From Galeopsis tetrahit (lineage: Eukaryota; Streptophyta; Magnoliopsida; Lamiales; Lamiaceae): a stretch of 64,000 nt of DNA. Location of the stretch: assembly GCA_963675135.1 (NCBI GenBank), contig OY776130.1:64018867-64082866 (forward strand), written 5' to 3'. The notes below the pieces were generated by a model, which was given only the letters and a program-made list of their open reading frames with translations, was not told the DNA's origin and did not search any database. This document shows positions 32,762-43,896 of this stretch, one piece after another. A program made the translations under genes and the position numbers. Within the stretch, counting starts at the first letter, position 1, and the number at the start of each line of letters is the position of its first letter.

Positions 32762-35482
32762 TCAAGTCACCCCATCATCCTCCTTGTTTTTGACCTTCTT
32801 GGCCCATGCAACCTTCTTGAAACCATTAAAGCATCCAAAAGCCACTCCATCCGGCTCTTCAATCATGTCATATGAGGTTGATGCCTCATCCATCCCCAAG
32901 CTTGCACAAGTAGCTTTTCTTGATTTGGGGGAGTTTTTTAAAAAAACTCCCCCAAACTTGGCCTTCTTGCCCATCTCTAATTCCTTATCTTTCTCTTTGG
33001 GGTTCTCCTCCATAACATTGATTTTGGGCTCTTCTTCCACCTTATCTTCCATGAGCTTTGAATAAGGATCTCTCTTGGAATACACATACTCTTCCTCCTC
33101 ATCCTCATCATCGCGGAATCTAACGGCCTTGTAGATGTTGAATGAGACTTTCTCCTCACCAACATGTAGTTCAAGCTCTCCGTTTCGTACATTGATGATG
33201 GCTCCACCCGTCGCTAGAAACGGTCTTCCCAAGATCAAGGGGATTGCCCTATCTTCCTCCATATCAAGTACCACAAAATCAACCGGAAATATGAATTTCC
33301 CAACTTTGACAAGCACATCCTCAACCGTTCCTCCATATCAAGTACCACAAAATCAACCGGAAATATGAAGATTCATGGTAGTAGGCGTCAATTTTCCCAA
33401 GCCAAGTGATTTGAAAAGTGATAATGGCATGAGGTTTATGCTTGCTCCAAGATCACACAAAGCACGATAGGTTCCCTCTTTGCTAATCACACAAGGCAAT
33501 GTAAATGAACCGGGATCCCTAAGCTTTGGAGGTAGCTTAGCTTGGATGATGGCACTACACTCTTCGGTGAGATTCACGGTTTCAAATTCTACCATCCTTC
33601 TCTTGTTGGACATAATCTCCTTCAAAAACTTGGCATAATGAGTCATTTGCTCAAGGGCCTCCGCAAATGGGATGTTGATGTGTATCTTTTTGAACATCTC
33701 CAAGAATTTGATGAACTTTGCATCCAAACTCGTCTTCTTGAGTCGTTGAGGGTATGGGATTGGAGGCTTGTGTGGAGATGGAGGCTTATGTGCATCATTC
33801 TCTTTCTCACTTGTTTTCTCCTTCTCAACATCTTTCCCTTCAACTTTCCTTCCTTGTTGTTCCTCTTCACCATCTTCCTTTGGCATCATAGGGCCTTCAT
33901 AGCTTGTGCCACTCCTCAACTTAATTGAGTTGCATTGCTCCTTGGGGTTCAATTCCGTGGTTGAGGGGAATCGACCCGGCTTGTGTTGATTTCCAACCAT
34001 ATTAGCAATTTGGCCCACTTGAATCTCAATGGCTTTCACATCATTCTTGATTCCCATCACTTCATTTGCCAATTGATCAATTTTCTCATCTTGACTCTCA
34101 AACTTTTGCCAAGTCTTGGTCATAAAACTCTTCGTCTCTCCCATGAACTTCTTAGTTTCTCCCATGAATGTTATAAACATTTCTTCCATAGTGAGCTTTG
34201 ACGAAGACTCTTCTCTCACACCATCTCGTACATTGAAGTTCGAAGGTGGTTGAATGGCATTGTGTGGGTTAGCATATGAGAAATTTTCATGGTTTCTCAA
34301 GCCGGGATGGTATTGGTTCGGATTAGAGGGGTGATAATTCCCATGGGTTTGTCTTTCTCCCCAACCTCTCTCTCGAAAATGACGATCCCTTTGGTTGTTC
34401 ATGAAATGGGCCTCTTCATATTGATCATTGTTGGGCTCCACTAGTGCTTTGGCCGTCATCAAAGAGATTAGCTTATCCACTTTGTTGGATAAGTTGACAC
34501 TTTCTTCCGAATTTTGAGTGGAAGCTACCCTTCGATTTTGCCTTCGTTCGGATGGCCATTGGTTTCCGTTCTTTGCCATCTCCTCTAGAAGCACATAACC
34601 TTCATCCGTCGTCTTTCCTAGCAAAGAACCTCCACCGGCCGAGGCATCCACCATCCCTCTCGTTCGATGGTCCATCCCATTGTAGAAATAGCAAATCAAT
34701 TGGTCTCTTGAGAACCCGTGTTGAGGACAACTCCTTATGAGATCCTTGAAGCGTTCCCAAGCCTCGGCTAAAGACTCATCATCGTCTTGCATGAAGGAAG
34801 AAATTTCTCCTCTTATCTTGATGGTCTTGCTTGGAGGAAAATACTTCATAAGAAAGGCATCTACAAGGTCGGCCCAATTTTCGATCGTCCTTAGATCAAG
34901 AGACATGTACCATTGCTTTGTACGATCACGGAGTGAGAATGGGAACAATTGAAGACGGATGTAATCTTGAGGGACTCGGTTGATCTTAACCATTCCACTT
35001 ATCTCTAATAATTGAGATAAATGGAGGTTAGGATCCTCCTTCGACAACCCTCCGAATTGGTTGTTTTGCACCATCATGATTAGGGCCGGTTTGAGCTCAA
35101 AGTTATGAGCATCAACGGGTTCCCGACCCGCTCCTCCATAGGGCCTTGGGATAGGACGGAAGTGGTCTCTCAAGACTCTTTGTGGCTCCTCATCCTCCCT
35201 TCGTCTACCATCTCTTTCCATACCAATGTTCTCTTCAACTCTTCGACGAAAGTTGTCCCTTAGCACTCCTTGAGGTCGGTTACCTCCATTTCCGTTTGGT
35301 TCCTCAACTCCTTCCACTCCGTGATTCTCAAGTTCCTCCTCTTCTTCAACCGGATTTTCCCGTCGATTCATTCTTTCCGACTCTAGTCTTCTCCTTTCGG
35401 CGTTCCTTCTTCGACAATTGGCTTCAATCTACGGATCTAAGGGTAACACTTCTTGTTGGTTCCTCCTAGATCGTGTGATCAT
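32762..35482 (-). pseudogene. Athila-like gag with retropepsin (stops and local rearrangement)
   Basis: The likely original ATG is at 35482; a TAG at codon 18 (35431-35429) interrupts it, and a downstream ATG lies at 35371. The retrotransposon gag domain has LQLFPFSLRDRTKQWYMSL and FLMKYFPPSKT (about residues 130-230 of the 35371 frame). A proline-rich linker and the protease follow: CDLGASINLMPLSLFK carries the Asp at about 33430. At 33331-33371 a 41-base copy of nearby sequence replaces part of the protease and brings two stops. The frame then resumes (LVKVGKFIFPVDFVVLDM, LILGRPFLATGG) to the stop at 32762. The tail is acidic. No RT follows. It would encode capsid and protease of a non-autonomous element. 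Confidence 0.85.
33257..33371. repeat. Short direct duplication (41 bp, period 74)
   Basis: CTCCATATCAAGTACCACAA and the following bases through AATATGAA occur at 33257-33297 and again at 33331-33371 without noticed differences. On the coding (minus) strand the second copy lies upstream and disrupts the protease frame. Confidence 0.92.
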
Positions 35483-35635
35483 AAACCATGTCTATCAAAA
35501 GAACAAACGAGAGTGAGAATTGCAAATAAGATCAAGATAACAAACACAAATATTTTTGGATTTTTACAAATAAAGAAAGCAAATAAATTGTCTAAACTAA
35601 AACTCTCCTAGCCTACACTCTAGAGCTTATAAAAA

Positions 35636-35656
35636 CCTCCCCGGCAGCGGCGTCAT
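35636..35656 (-). promoter_or_regulatory. Athila-like primer-binding site
   Basis: The minus strand reads GACGCCGCTGCCGGGGAGG next to the LTR end. It is close to the GCGCCGTTGCCGGGGA-type site used by many plant Gypsy elements. Confidence 0.7.
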
Positions 35657-35661
35657 AAACT

Positions 35662-37391
35662 TGATACACGTGTTATGCAACACTAAATAAACAACCGCAA
35701 GTGTACGACGTCTATTGTAGCGTGATAAGCACGAGGTCGATCCCACAGGGAGGTTAAGCGTAAAAGGGTAGTTTGCTAGTCAAGTTCTAAGTAGACGTGA
35801 TCGATAATTTGAATATGATGATTTACTCTAAAATTACCTAACAAGTGTCACAAATAAGCAACGAAAGAGTAAATATAAAATCGATCGACTAATCATGCAA
35901 ATCAAGAAAATGAAGGTAAAATGGATGAAAACTCAAAGAAGGAAGGGTGGGTTCCAAGGCATATGTCACACTAAGGGTTCAACTTATGATTAAGGGCTTA
36001 ATTAAGTGGTGGTGTGTTGATTACTATAAGGTTGATCACAAATTGGTGAATTAAAAGTTCTCTCGATCCAATTAATCCAAGGGACATATCATACAAACTA
36101 GCATCTCTACTTAGCATGCATAAGAAATCCCCAAAAAGTTCCTAAGATCATCTAATACCCTCCCAATAGTTGATCCTCTCTCTCGAGCTCACAAGAATAT
36201 TGGGTCGAATGCTTAAATACGATTAACGAAAGAGATTTCTCAATCCAATTCCAATTAACAATAGATAAAACATACTATCATGGCCATTGACAACATGTTT
36301 TGCAATGAAAGTTAAGCATTCAAATAGAAATAGCAACACAACCACCAAATAAACAAGAAATTAATTCATAAGCATCATCCAAAGTATAAACATAGCCTTA
36401 GAACCACAAATGTGTTTAACTAACTACTAACATAATCAAATTACAAAATCCAAACGAAATAACTAAATAAAAAGGAAAAGAAAGAGAAAGCTTAGTTTAG
36501 AATGTGGTAGGGAATGGAATTTGGGAGCTATTGCATCCTTTCTTCCTTGATTTGATGAAGAATTGAGAGAGAAATGGCCAAAACACCTCCAAGTATGTGT
36601 AACTATGTGTGGATTTGGGGGAGGATGTCTTGGATTTCAAGAAAGGGGGCTTATATAGTGTTGGGGAAGGGTTTGGATGACATATTTGCAAGTTGATCCC
36701 TCAAAAATGGAGAAAATACAAGTTTGGCACCGAAAATGAGGTGACTCGGCCGAGTTGGGGTCACTCGGCCGAGTGGAGCACTTAAAAAGCATGTAACAAC
36801 TTTGTCTAGCAGCGACTCGGCCGAGTTGGAGTCACTCGGCCGAGTGATCTTCAAACTCCAGTGGCTACGGCTTTCCATCTTACTCGGCTGAGTAAGCTCA
36901 CTCGGCCGAGTGCGCAGTAAGGTGCAAACTCGCAGATTCGGCCGAGTAACCTCACTCGGCCGAGTGCGCAGAAGAGGCCAAAGTTGCAGATTCGGCCGAG
37001 TAACCTCACTCGGCCGAGTTGCCTTGTTCTTCGATTTCGACCTTTTCTCGTTTCGTGCATATCTTTCGCCTCGGGTGTCGGATTGACTTGATTCCTTTGG
37101 CTAATCTACTCCGTTTTTCGAGACGAATCCAACCATGCACTCCTCTTTCCGGTCCGATCACTTGTGGTATGTGTTTTGCTCCAAATTCCATCGTTTTACC
37201 TACAAAATCAACAAAACACAACCTTTCTCTCATTTTGGCTCAAACAATCATAATCAATGCCTAAATCAATGAAATCCACATCAAAACATGCTTCACATGT
37301 GCCTCTAAAACGTGTAAATTCCACCCGAATCAGTGATATTATTTCTTCAAAGGTGAATAGTGATAAGCATGTATAAGGCCCCAAAAAAACA
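35662..37391 (-). repeat. Athila-like 5' LTR (outer boundary approximate)
   Basis: The inner end TGATACACGTG (plus strand) starts at 35662 beside the PBS. A conserved LTR block, AGGTCGATCCCACAGGGAGG, is at 35732-35751. The outer end is put at 37391 because a CA dinucleotide there precedes the MITE; only one LTR is present, so this boundary is a guess. The LTR contains the palindrome array at 36745-37019. Confidence 0.55.
36745..37019. repeat. Array of ten ACTCGGCCGAGT palindromes in five pairs
   Basis: Copies start at 36745, 36764, 36815, 36834, 36882, 36900, 36936, 36954, 36990 and 37008. Seven are perfect 12-bp palindromes; 36882 has GGCTGAG, and 36936 and 36990 begin ATT. Within a pair the spacing is 18-19 bases; the last three pairs repeat every 54 bases. 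The array lies in the Athila-like LTR. Confidence 0.97.
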
Positions 37392-37398
37392 CTTTTTA

Positions 37399-37805
37399 GG
37401 GTGTGTTTGCAAATTATAGTGATTGATTCAAAGTGATTAAAATTGATTTTTGCAATAAAATTAAAAGTTGATAGTGTTTTAAAATTAAACACTTTAAATC
37501 AATTGTGTATATGTTGTGGTGTTTACAAAACAAACCACTTTTTTTTATAAATTTACAAAAAACACCCTTATTACATTTGGATAGGTAATGTGTAAAGATG
37601 AAATATTATTTAAATTGTGAGGGTAAAATTGTAAAATTGATTGTTATAATGATTAGAAGCTATTAGAAGTAGGTGGAGGGATGCTTCACCAAAATCACTT
37701 TTAACAAATTAACTTAATCACTTGGTTGTGTTTGAAAACACTTCAAAAGTGATTCTATTTGAAAAAAAAGTGATTTTAAGCACCTTATAGTGTTTAAAAA
37801 CACCC
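37399..37805. mobile_element. hAT-like MITE
   Basis: Left end GGGTGTGTTTGCAAATTATAGTG; the right end read inwards on the minus strand is GGGTGTTTTTAAACACTATA. Subterminal AAGTGATT motifs occur on both sides. The flanking octamers ACTTTTTA (37391-37398) and ACTTAGTA (37806-37813) match at 6 of 8 bases, consistent with an aged 8-bp target-site duplication. It has no coding capacity. Confidence 0.65.
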
Positions 37806-40090
37806 ACTTAGTACGTAGCTTTTCTGAGTATTTAGGGATGCTGAAATAGGTTATATGAGCTATTAAACAACATCTTGTTGTTATACAAGGTTAATATTCT
37901 CCTTATTTAGCCTATCAAACGGGTCCATATTGAACAATTATTACACCTAGTACATATTTTATTTTGCATCAAACTATTACTCCATCCGCCCCAAAATTTT
38001 ATGCACACTTTGATCGAAATCTATGTGCAACCACAAAAAATGTAGCTAATTCATTCTTATTGACAAGTTACAACATACTTTTTTTTTTTTTTTTTTTTGA
38101 AAGGGGTTACAACACACTTTCACCAATGATAGAGTCAGAAAAAAATCTAAAATAAATACAGTACAATTATTTGTAAACTTTTAATATGAAAATACTCAAT
38201 TAAATTAATACTCTCTTAACATCATTTTATTTTTAAAATTGCTATTCATTTTTTACATACATTTTACTTTACATTTCACCAGATTCACTTTATACCTCAC
38301 CAAATCATCCAAAATATCCCTACTTTATTCACCAACCACTAAATTCATTCTTGTTAAAAATTGTGCCGGTCAAACTGTGCAAATAATAGAATATTGGAAC
38401 ACATTAATGTATTAATTAAAAGACATTTACAACCGAAGAAATAAAATGTTTTTTAAATTTAATATTTTAGCAATTTTAAAATTGTTTCGCTTCATTTTGA
38501 ATCGAACTATCAAAACAAAATGAAAGTCACCTTGTTCAATTTAATTTAATGAAATATATTGACAATTTTATCATGTAAAATTTCGATGAATATAATAGGT
38601 ACATATTATTTTATCTTTAAAGTAATGTTAATCGAGCCCCCTACCGAGATTTCCTGATTCCGTCACTGGAATTATGAAACTCTTTTTGGGTAAAAATTAA
38701 TGTGATGTTTCCCCTTTTTTGTTGAGAGCGAACATGTGATGTTAAGTGATACATTTATGTCGTTCAATGTATGTCAAAAAGAGGAAAATGTTTTGAAAAT
38801 TGATCTATCCCCATTTCAATGCAAAGTCAAAAGTAGTGAACTCATACTTTACTAATAATGTGCTGCTTGTTTCGTCTTACAACTACGGAAATTAGTGAGG
38901 CTATCGGACGAACACTACAAGAAAAATGACTTTTAGTGATAACATCCTCTCATTATTGGTTTTCTAGCTAAAAGTCTTTAGTGACGGTAATTGACTTTTA
39001 GTGTGAGGTCCTGTCATTAATTCGGAACTACTCGTGCTCGACTCGATTTTTTATTAAATTGATTTGAATTTAATCGAATTCAAGCTACTTAAATAGTTCC
39101 CAAGTTCGAATTCAACCATTGTAAGTTTATTAGGCTCGCGAGCCTAATCAAACTCATCTAAATAATCTCATGTAATTGACACACTTGCTTTTTGCACAAT
39201 TTTATATACCCTATTCAAACCCTAGCCTTTAAAGTTTAAAACTTGACTCGATTGCTATACTCGAACTCGATAGAGTTTTTTAAAAAATTGAGCTCAAATC
39301 GACAAAAAACTCGATAAACTCTTTATAGACATCCACTAATACTTGGACGAGTAACAATTAAAACAAACTTAGGAAAGTCGAGAATAAAAGAATTTTCATA
39401 ATTCCAGTGAGGGAGAGTGTGACAGTGATTATACACACTAAAAAAAACACACACATATATATACTCTCTCCGTTCCGTAATTATTTGCACACTTTTTTTA
39501 TTAATCGTTCTTAGATTATTTACACACTTTTAATATGGTATCATAATTTTGAAAAGACAAGAGTGTGACAGTGTTTTAGATATTTGTATCTAGACATTAT
39601 TCCTTCTGTTCAAATGATTTAATCAAAATTGTCTCACACAAAACTTCGTCGCCTGCGCAATGCAATTAATTAATTTGGTGAAGACATGAAAATGATAAAT
39701 AAGATTATATTGTTTCCACTAAATATATAGACTCAACACCGTTCTAGTTCGATTCCTGCTGAAAGCAATTCCACACCCATTTAAATTGTCCACTTGATGG
39801 ATGTCACGCCCCAATTTTTATAATAGTTAATTTTGCGAAAAATGAGTATAAATATAAAATTAAAAGGACATGAATTGAAATTTTAACTAAATAAATGTGT
39901 TTTTAAATTAAGGGTATAACTAATAGGGTTTTTAATTCCATTTTGAATCTTATAGAAATAATTTAAACTAGTTGTTCCTATTTGTAAGAATGACTTTGGA
40001 AAACATCTATCAAGCTAAATCAATCTTTCAACTTGGACTGGAATGGTCTTGGAAATTAAAATGGGCGCGGCTAAAGGCACCCGGCGTTCC
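37806..40090. other. Intergenic DNA with Stowaway-like and CACTA-like fragments
   Basis: No genes. At 37979 CTCCATCCGCCCCAAAATTT resembles a Stowaway-type MITE end, with a weak inverted partner near 38360-38395. A 20-base T run sits at about 38079. Another similar start (CTCTCCGTTCCGTAATTATT) is at about 39466. The stretch from 38400 to 38900 and from 39020 to 40090 is otherwise featureless and AT-rich. Confidence 0.45.
38913..39020 (+). mobile_element. CACTA (En/Spm-like) terminus, orphan
   Basis: CACTACAAGAAAAATGAC at 38913 is the canonical start of plant CACTA elements, followed by TTTTAGTGATAAC and TTTAGTGACGG subterminal-type repeats. The opposite end (CTTGTAGTG) was not found in the window. 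Confidence 0.65.
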
Positions 40091-40589
40091 TATGAGTACA
40101 CCCAGGTAAAAAAAATTTGGTGAAAAGGGTGCAGCGAAATTACTTTTGTACCCCTCTTGTATATTTTAAAAAAAAGTACGCGGATGAGTACACCCACCTA
40201 CCTCTAAATCGCGGAAGAATTCAGAGAGTCTCACAACTCTCATTTCCAAACTTTCCATTTCTGCAATTTTCATTTCTAGAGCTAACATGGGGTCGAAAAT
40301 GGTCGATTATGATGTAATAACTACGAGTGGTGGTGCCAATGACTCATTTGTAAGTTATTTATCATGTTTTGAAAGTTTTTTTTTCGAAAGTGAAAGAGTT
40401 TTTATGTTTAGGGTTTTTTAGTGTTTGTGTTGTGTTTATGCTTGTTTTTTTTGCATCTTATGACTTTATAGTGGTATGTAGTTGAAATAATATTCATTTA
40501 GGACATAGATTTTGACATTATGTATTGCATTTTTCGTTTTTCAAAAAAACCCCTTTTCGCGACTGGTTCTGCGAAGAAGACGACCATGT

Positions 40590-40800
40590 TCGTGTTTTTT
40601 TTTCGGACATGGTCGTGTTGTCCGAAAAAAAGTTCAAAACAAATATCTTTTGTTTTGAACTTTTTTTCGAACATAGGTCTTTTGTGTTGAATAAATTTTC
40701 GAACATGCAGTTGTTGTTTTGAACTTTTTTTCGAACATGAAGCTGTTGTTTTGAACTTTTCTTCGAACATGAAGCTTTTGTTTTGAAGAAAGTTTCGAAC
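40590..40800. repeat. Left subterminal array of TTCGAACATG repeats (in intron 1)
   Basis: At least four copies of a unit of about 33 bases containing TTTTTTCGAACATG and TTGTTTTGAAC lie inside the first intron. The motif is in the opposite orientation to the array at the other end of MULE-2. Confidence 0.85.
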
Positions 40801-43119
40801 ATTACTTAATTTTTGTTTTTTTGAATTTCAGAATTCGGGTGATGAGAAGGACGATGTTTGGGTGGACGAATATTGTCTTGAAGAGGAGTATGAGAGGTAC
40901 AATTATGATGATGAGTGGGCGAATGACTCTGTTATTGAACCGGAGAATGATGATGTCCAGGGTCATGAAATTATTATGGACTACACGGACGTCTTCACGA
41001 ATATGGCTTTGTTTGAGTCTCGTGACGCACTCTTATCTTGGGTGCGTAGTACGGGGAAACAACACAACATAATTATTGTTGTGAAGCGGTCAGATAACGG
41101 CCAAGGTACTAAAAAAGGTCGTATATTCTTGACGTGTGAGCGTGGCGGTGTGTACCGTGAAAAGAAGAAGCCTACAACTCCTATGAAGAAGAAGGCTAAG
41201 AAGAACGAGGTGGTACAAGAAAAGAGTGGAAAGGTTACGGGCACCAAGAAATGTGGGTGTCCGTTTATGTTGAAGGGTACAGAAGAAGGTGAGATGCAGT
41301 GGAGATTAGAGGTGAAATGCGGTACACATAACCATCCAATATCCCGTTACCTTGAGGGACATTCTTATGCCGGCCGCCTAACTACCGAGGAAGAGGACTT
41401 CGTTGTCGAAATGTCCAAATTACACGCTCCTCCTAAATCTGTATTGATGAAGTTGAAGAGGAACAATGAGAACAATCACTCGACTCTTCGAACGATCTAC
41501 AATGTAAGGTTGAAGCACAAAATCCATCAATACAATGGACGTAGTCAGTTGCAATATTTGATGAGTCAACTTGTCGAGCAAAATTACTTCCACGCCACAC
41601 GAAGATGTGAGAAGACAAACACTCTTAACGAGTTGTTTTTTGCACATCCCGTCTCACTCCAACTGGTGCGTGCTTTTTCGAAGGTACTCATGATAGATTG
41701 CACATACAAGACGAATAGGTACCGGCTACCTTATTTGGAGATTGTGGGGGTTACATCGACTGGGATCACATTTTGTGTTGCGTCGGTATACCTAATGGAT
41801 GAGAAAGAAGAAAATTATCAATGGGCATTGGAGGTGCTTCGAGATGTGTTGGGCTCATCTTCTCTTCCCGATGTTATTATCACGGACCGTGAGCTTGCAT
41901 TGATGAATGTTGTGGCCAAGAAATTTCCTGAAGCCCGTCATTTTCTTTGTACATTCCACATTGACCGGAATGTACTAGCCAACTGCAAGAGTGCATTTAA
42001 AGATGTCAAAAAATGGGAGGTATTTTTATCTCATTTCAACTATGTGTGGAGGTCCGATACCCAGTCCGACTTTGAAGAAGCTCTTGCTAAGTTCAAGTCC
42101 AAATTTCCGAAGAAGCCAGTGAATTACGTGTTGAATAGTTGGATTAACCCTTATAAAGAGAGGTTTGTAAGGGTTTGGACGAATAAATTTATGCACTTTG
42201 GCAACACCACAACCAACAGATATGTTTATACTTTAGTCTTTACACGTAAATTATTACTTTAATTTATAAGATGCCTAACGTTTTAAATTTTATCTGATCA
42301 GGGTCGAAAGCCATCACGCCGCGTTGAAAAGAATGTTGGGCAATTCATTAGGAAATTTTGAGACATGTTGGGAGAAATGTCACACTCTATTCGAGGCATG
42401 CCATGTTTCAATTAAAGCCTCATTCGAAAAGAGTTTGAACGTAGCTCAACATAGGTTCTCCTCAAACGTTTTCAATTACTTACGAGGGGCGGTGTCGTTT
42501 GTGGCTCTAGAAAAGATATTTGATGAAATCAAGGTGATCAAACGACCCGGATTCGATCCTAAAGAGTGCCAACACATCTTGAGGAAGGTATACGGTTTGC
42601 CATGTGTTCATGAGATCGAAGAGTATGTTTACTGTGACAAACCGATACCTGTGAATGCCATTGATCCCTTTTGGAGGAAATTGGATATGGAGCCTGCCCC
42701 AACCACCACATCGGTTGACCCCGTTCCCACCCACAACAAAAATCGCTTTGAAGATGCCGTAGACGACATGGCTGAGGTTTATAAGAGCTTCTCTCAAGAG
42801 GAGCAACTCATCTTCTTAAAGCGTATGAGGGAGCTTGCAAACCCCGAGACTACGACTCTTATTGAGCCACCTCCTAAGGAAGACACTCGTGGTCGACCCA
42901 AAAAAGGAAAAAAGAAGAAGAAGGCCGATGCGTCCACCAAACGTGACCCTAGCCTATTTGAGCTTGTAGAGAGTCAAATTGCAAGTTGCTCGGTGGTACA
43001 AAAGGAGCAGACGGTCATCAATGTAGATAACTCGCTCTCATCCCCGTCCTTCCAAAAGAAAGGGATTCCAAAAAAACAACCGGTAATTCTCATCCCTTGC
43101 ATGTTTATTTTTGTGTTTT

Positions 43120-43209
43120 GGTTGTCGATGGGTAATATTTTGGTGATTTGGTTGTCGATGGGTAATATTTTGGTGATTTGGTTGTCGATGGGTAATATTT
43201 TGGTGATTT
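43120..43209. repeat. Three 30-bp tandem repeats in intron 3 of the MULE-2 gene
   Basis: GGTTGTCGATGGGTAATATT plus ten more bases, three perfect copies at 43120, 43150 and 43180. They are inside the intron 43082-43227 and read as an incidental hydrophobic ORF. Confidence 0.93.
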
Positions 43210-43896
43210 TGGTTGTAATATGCGTAGGTACCCCGTCGGCGTACCCGAGCCTCCCAAGGAATGGACTTCATCAGATATTTACCCATCGAGCATCAACCGT
43301 ACATTATCGACATCAAGAACGTTAAGGGTGACGGACACTGCGGTTTTCGAGCAGTGGCTGGGCTATTGGGATTCGGTGAAGATGAGTGGGCAAGGGTTCA
43401 GATGGACTTGATGAGCGAACTGTCCCGCAATCTAACGTTGTACAACAACGTGTTCTTGTTGAAGGATTACGTCCATGTTGTGCTTGGCAAATTGAATTGC
43501 TTTACGGAGTTTGCACATAGAAAACATTGGTTCGGGTTGCCGTACATGGGATATCTAGTGGCGTCAAATTATAATGTGGCGGTGGTGGTTCTTGATACCC
43601 GTCTATGCCTTACGTATCTGCCGTTCAACAAGGACCCTCCTCAAGAACCGAGGAGTATTTGGTTGGGATTAATTAATGAGAACCATTTCATTTAGGTATT
43701 TGATTGCATTGCTTTAATGAATTTATTTACACGTATATGTTGCATATTTTATATATAACACATAAATCTCGAATACGTGTAGGTTATGATGGGTGCTGGG
43801 CGCACTTTGCCCCCGGTCATCACTTCGTGGAAGCATGAGGGTCAACACATTTCAGACGGATGGAAAAATGCATATGCGTCCGGAGGAATTAATTAG

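Larger units (their letters stand above)
31807..37391 (-). mobile_element. Athila-like Gypsy element, gag-protease only, 3' end missing
   Basis: Minus-strand order: LTR (about 37391-35662), PBS, leader, gag with an Athila-type retropepsin, then a 3' non-coding region cut at 31806 by SIRE-1. No reverse transcriptase, RNase H or integrase is present: the ORF ends at 32762 and the next sequence is the non-coding region that in Athila-type elements follows pol. This is a non-autonomous, internally reduced derivative. The second LTR is not in the window, probably removed by the SIRE-1 rearrangement. Confidence 0.78.
40287..43896 (+). pseudogene. FAR1/MULE-type transposase fused to OTU cysteine protease (two lesions)
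   Basis: Exon 1 40287-40349 (ATG GGG TCG...), exon 2 40832-42219, exon 3 42302-43081, exon 4 43228-43695, exon 5 43783-43896. The N-terminal WRKY-GCM1/FAR1 zinc finger has Cys in LTCERGG and KKCGCPF and His in THNHPI. The MULE DDE core has Asp in LMIDCTYKTNRYR and IITDRELALMN and Glu in VESHHAALK. A SWIM-like remnant is YGLPCVHEI. A Lys-rich linker leads into an OTU domain with Asp/Cys in GDGHCGFRAV (43328-43357) and a C-terminal His in NENHFI. OTU proteins cleave ubiquitin linkages. Lesions: the intron 2 donor is AT instead of GT (42220), and a TAG (43693-43695) ends exon 4 although exon 5 continues in frame for 37 residues. Confidence 0.85.

Noticed and set aside
33542..35469. Plus-strand ORFs across the Athila-like gag
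   Set aside because: They are antisense shadows of the gag-protease frame, which has recognised motifs.
36851..37060. Minus-strand ORF with repeated LGRV/LLGRI motifs
   Set aside because: It is the translation of the ACTCGGCCGAGT array in the LTR; no start context and no coding constraint.
40498..40802. Two minus-strand ORFs rich in FKT and SKQ motifs
   Set aside because: By-product of the TTCGAACATG repeats in intron 1 of the MULE-2 gene.
42220..42301. U12-type AT-AC intron in the MULE-2 gene
   Set aside because: The acceptor ends AG, and the donor lacks the U12 consensus after AT; a changed U2-type donor explains the site better.
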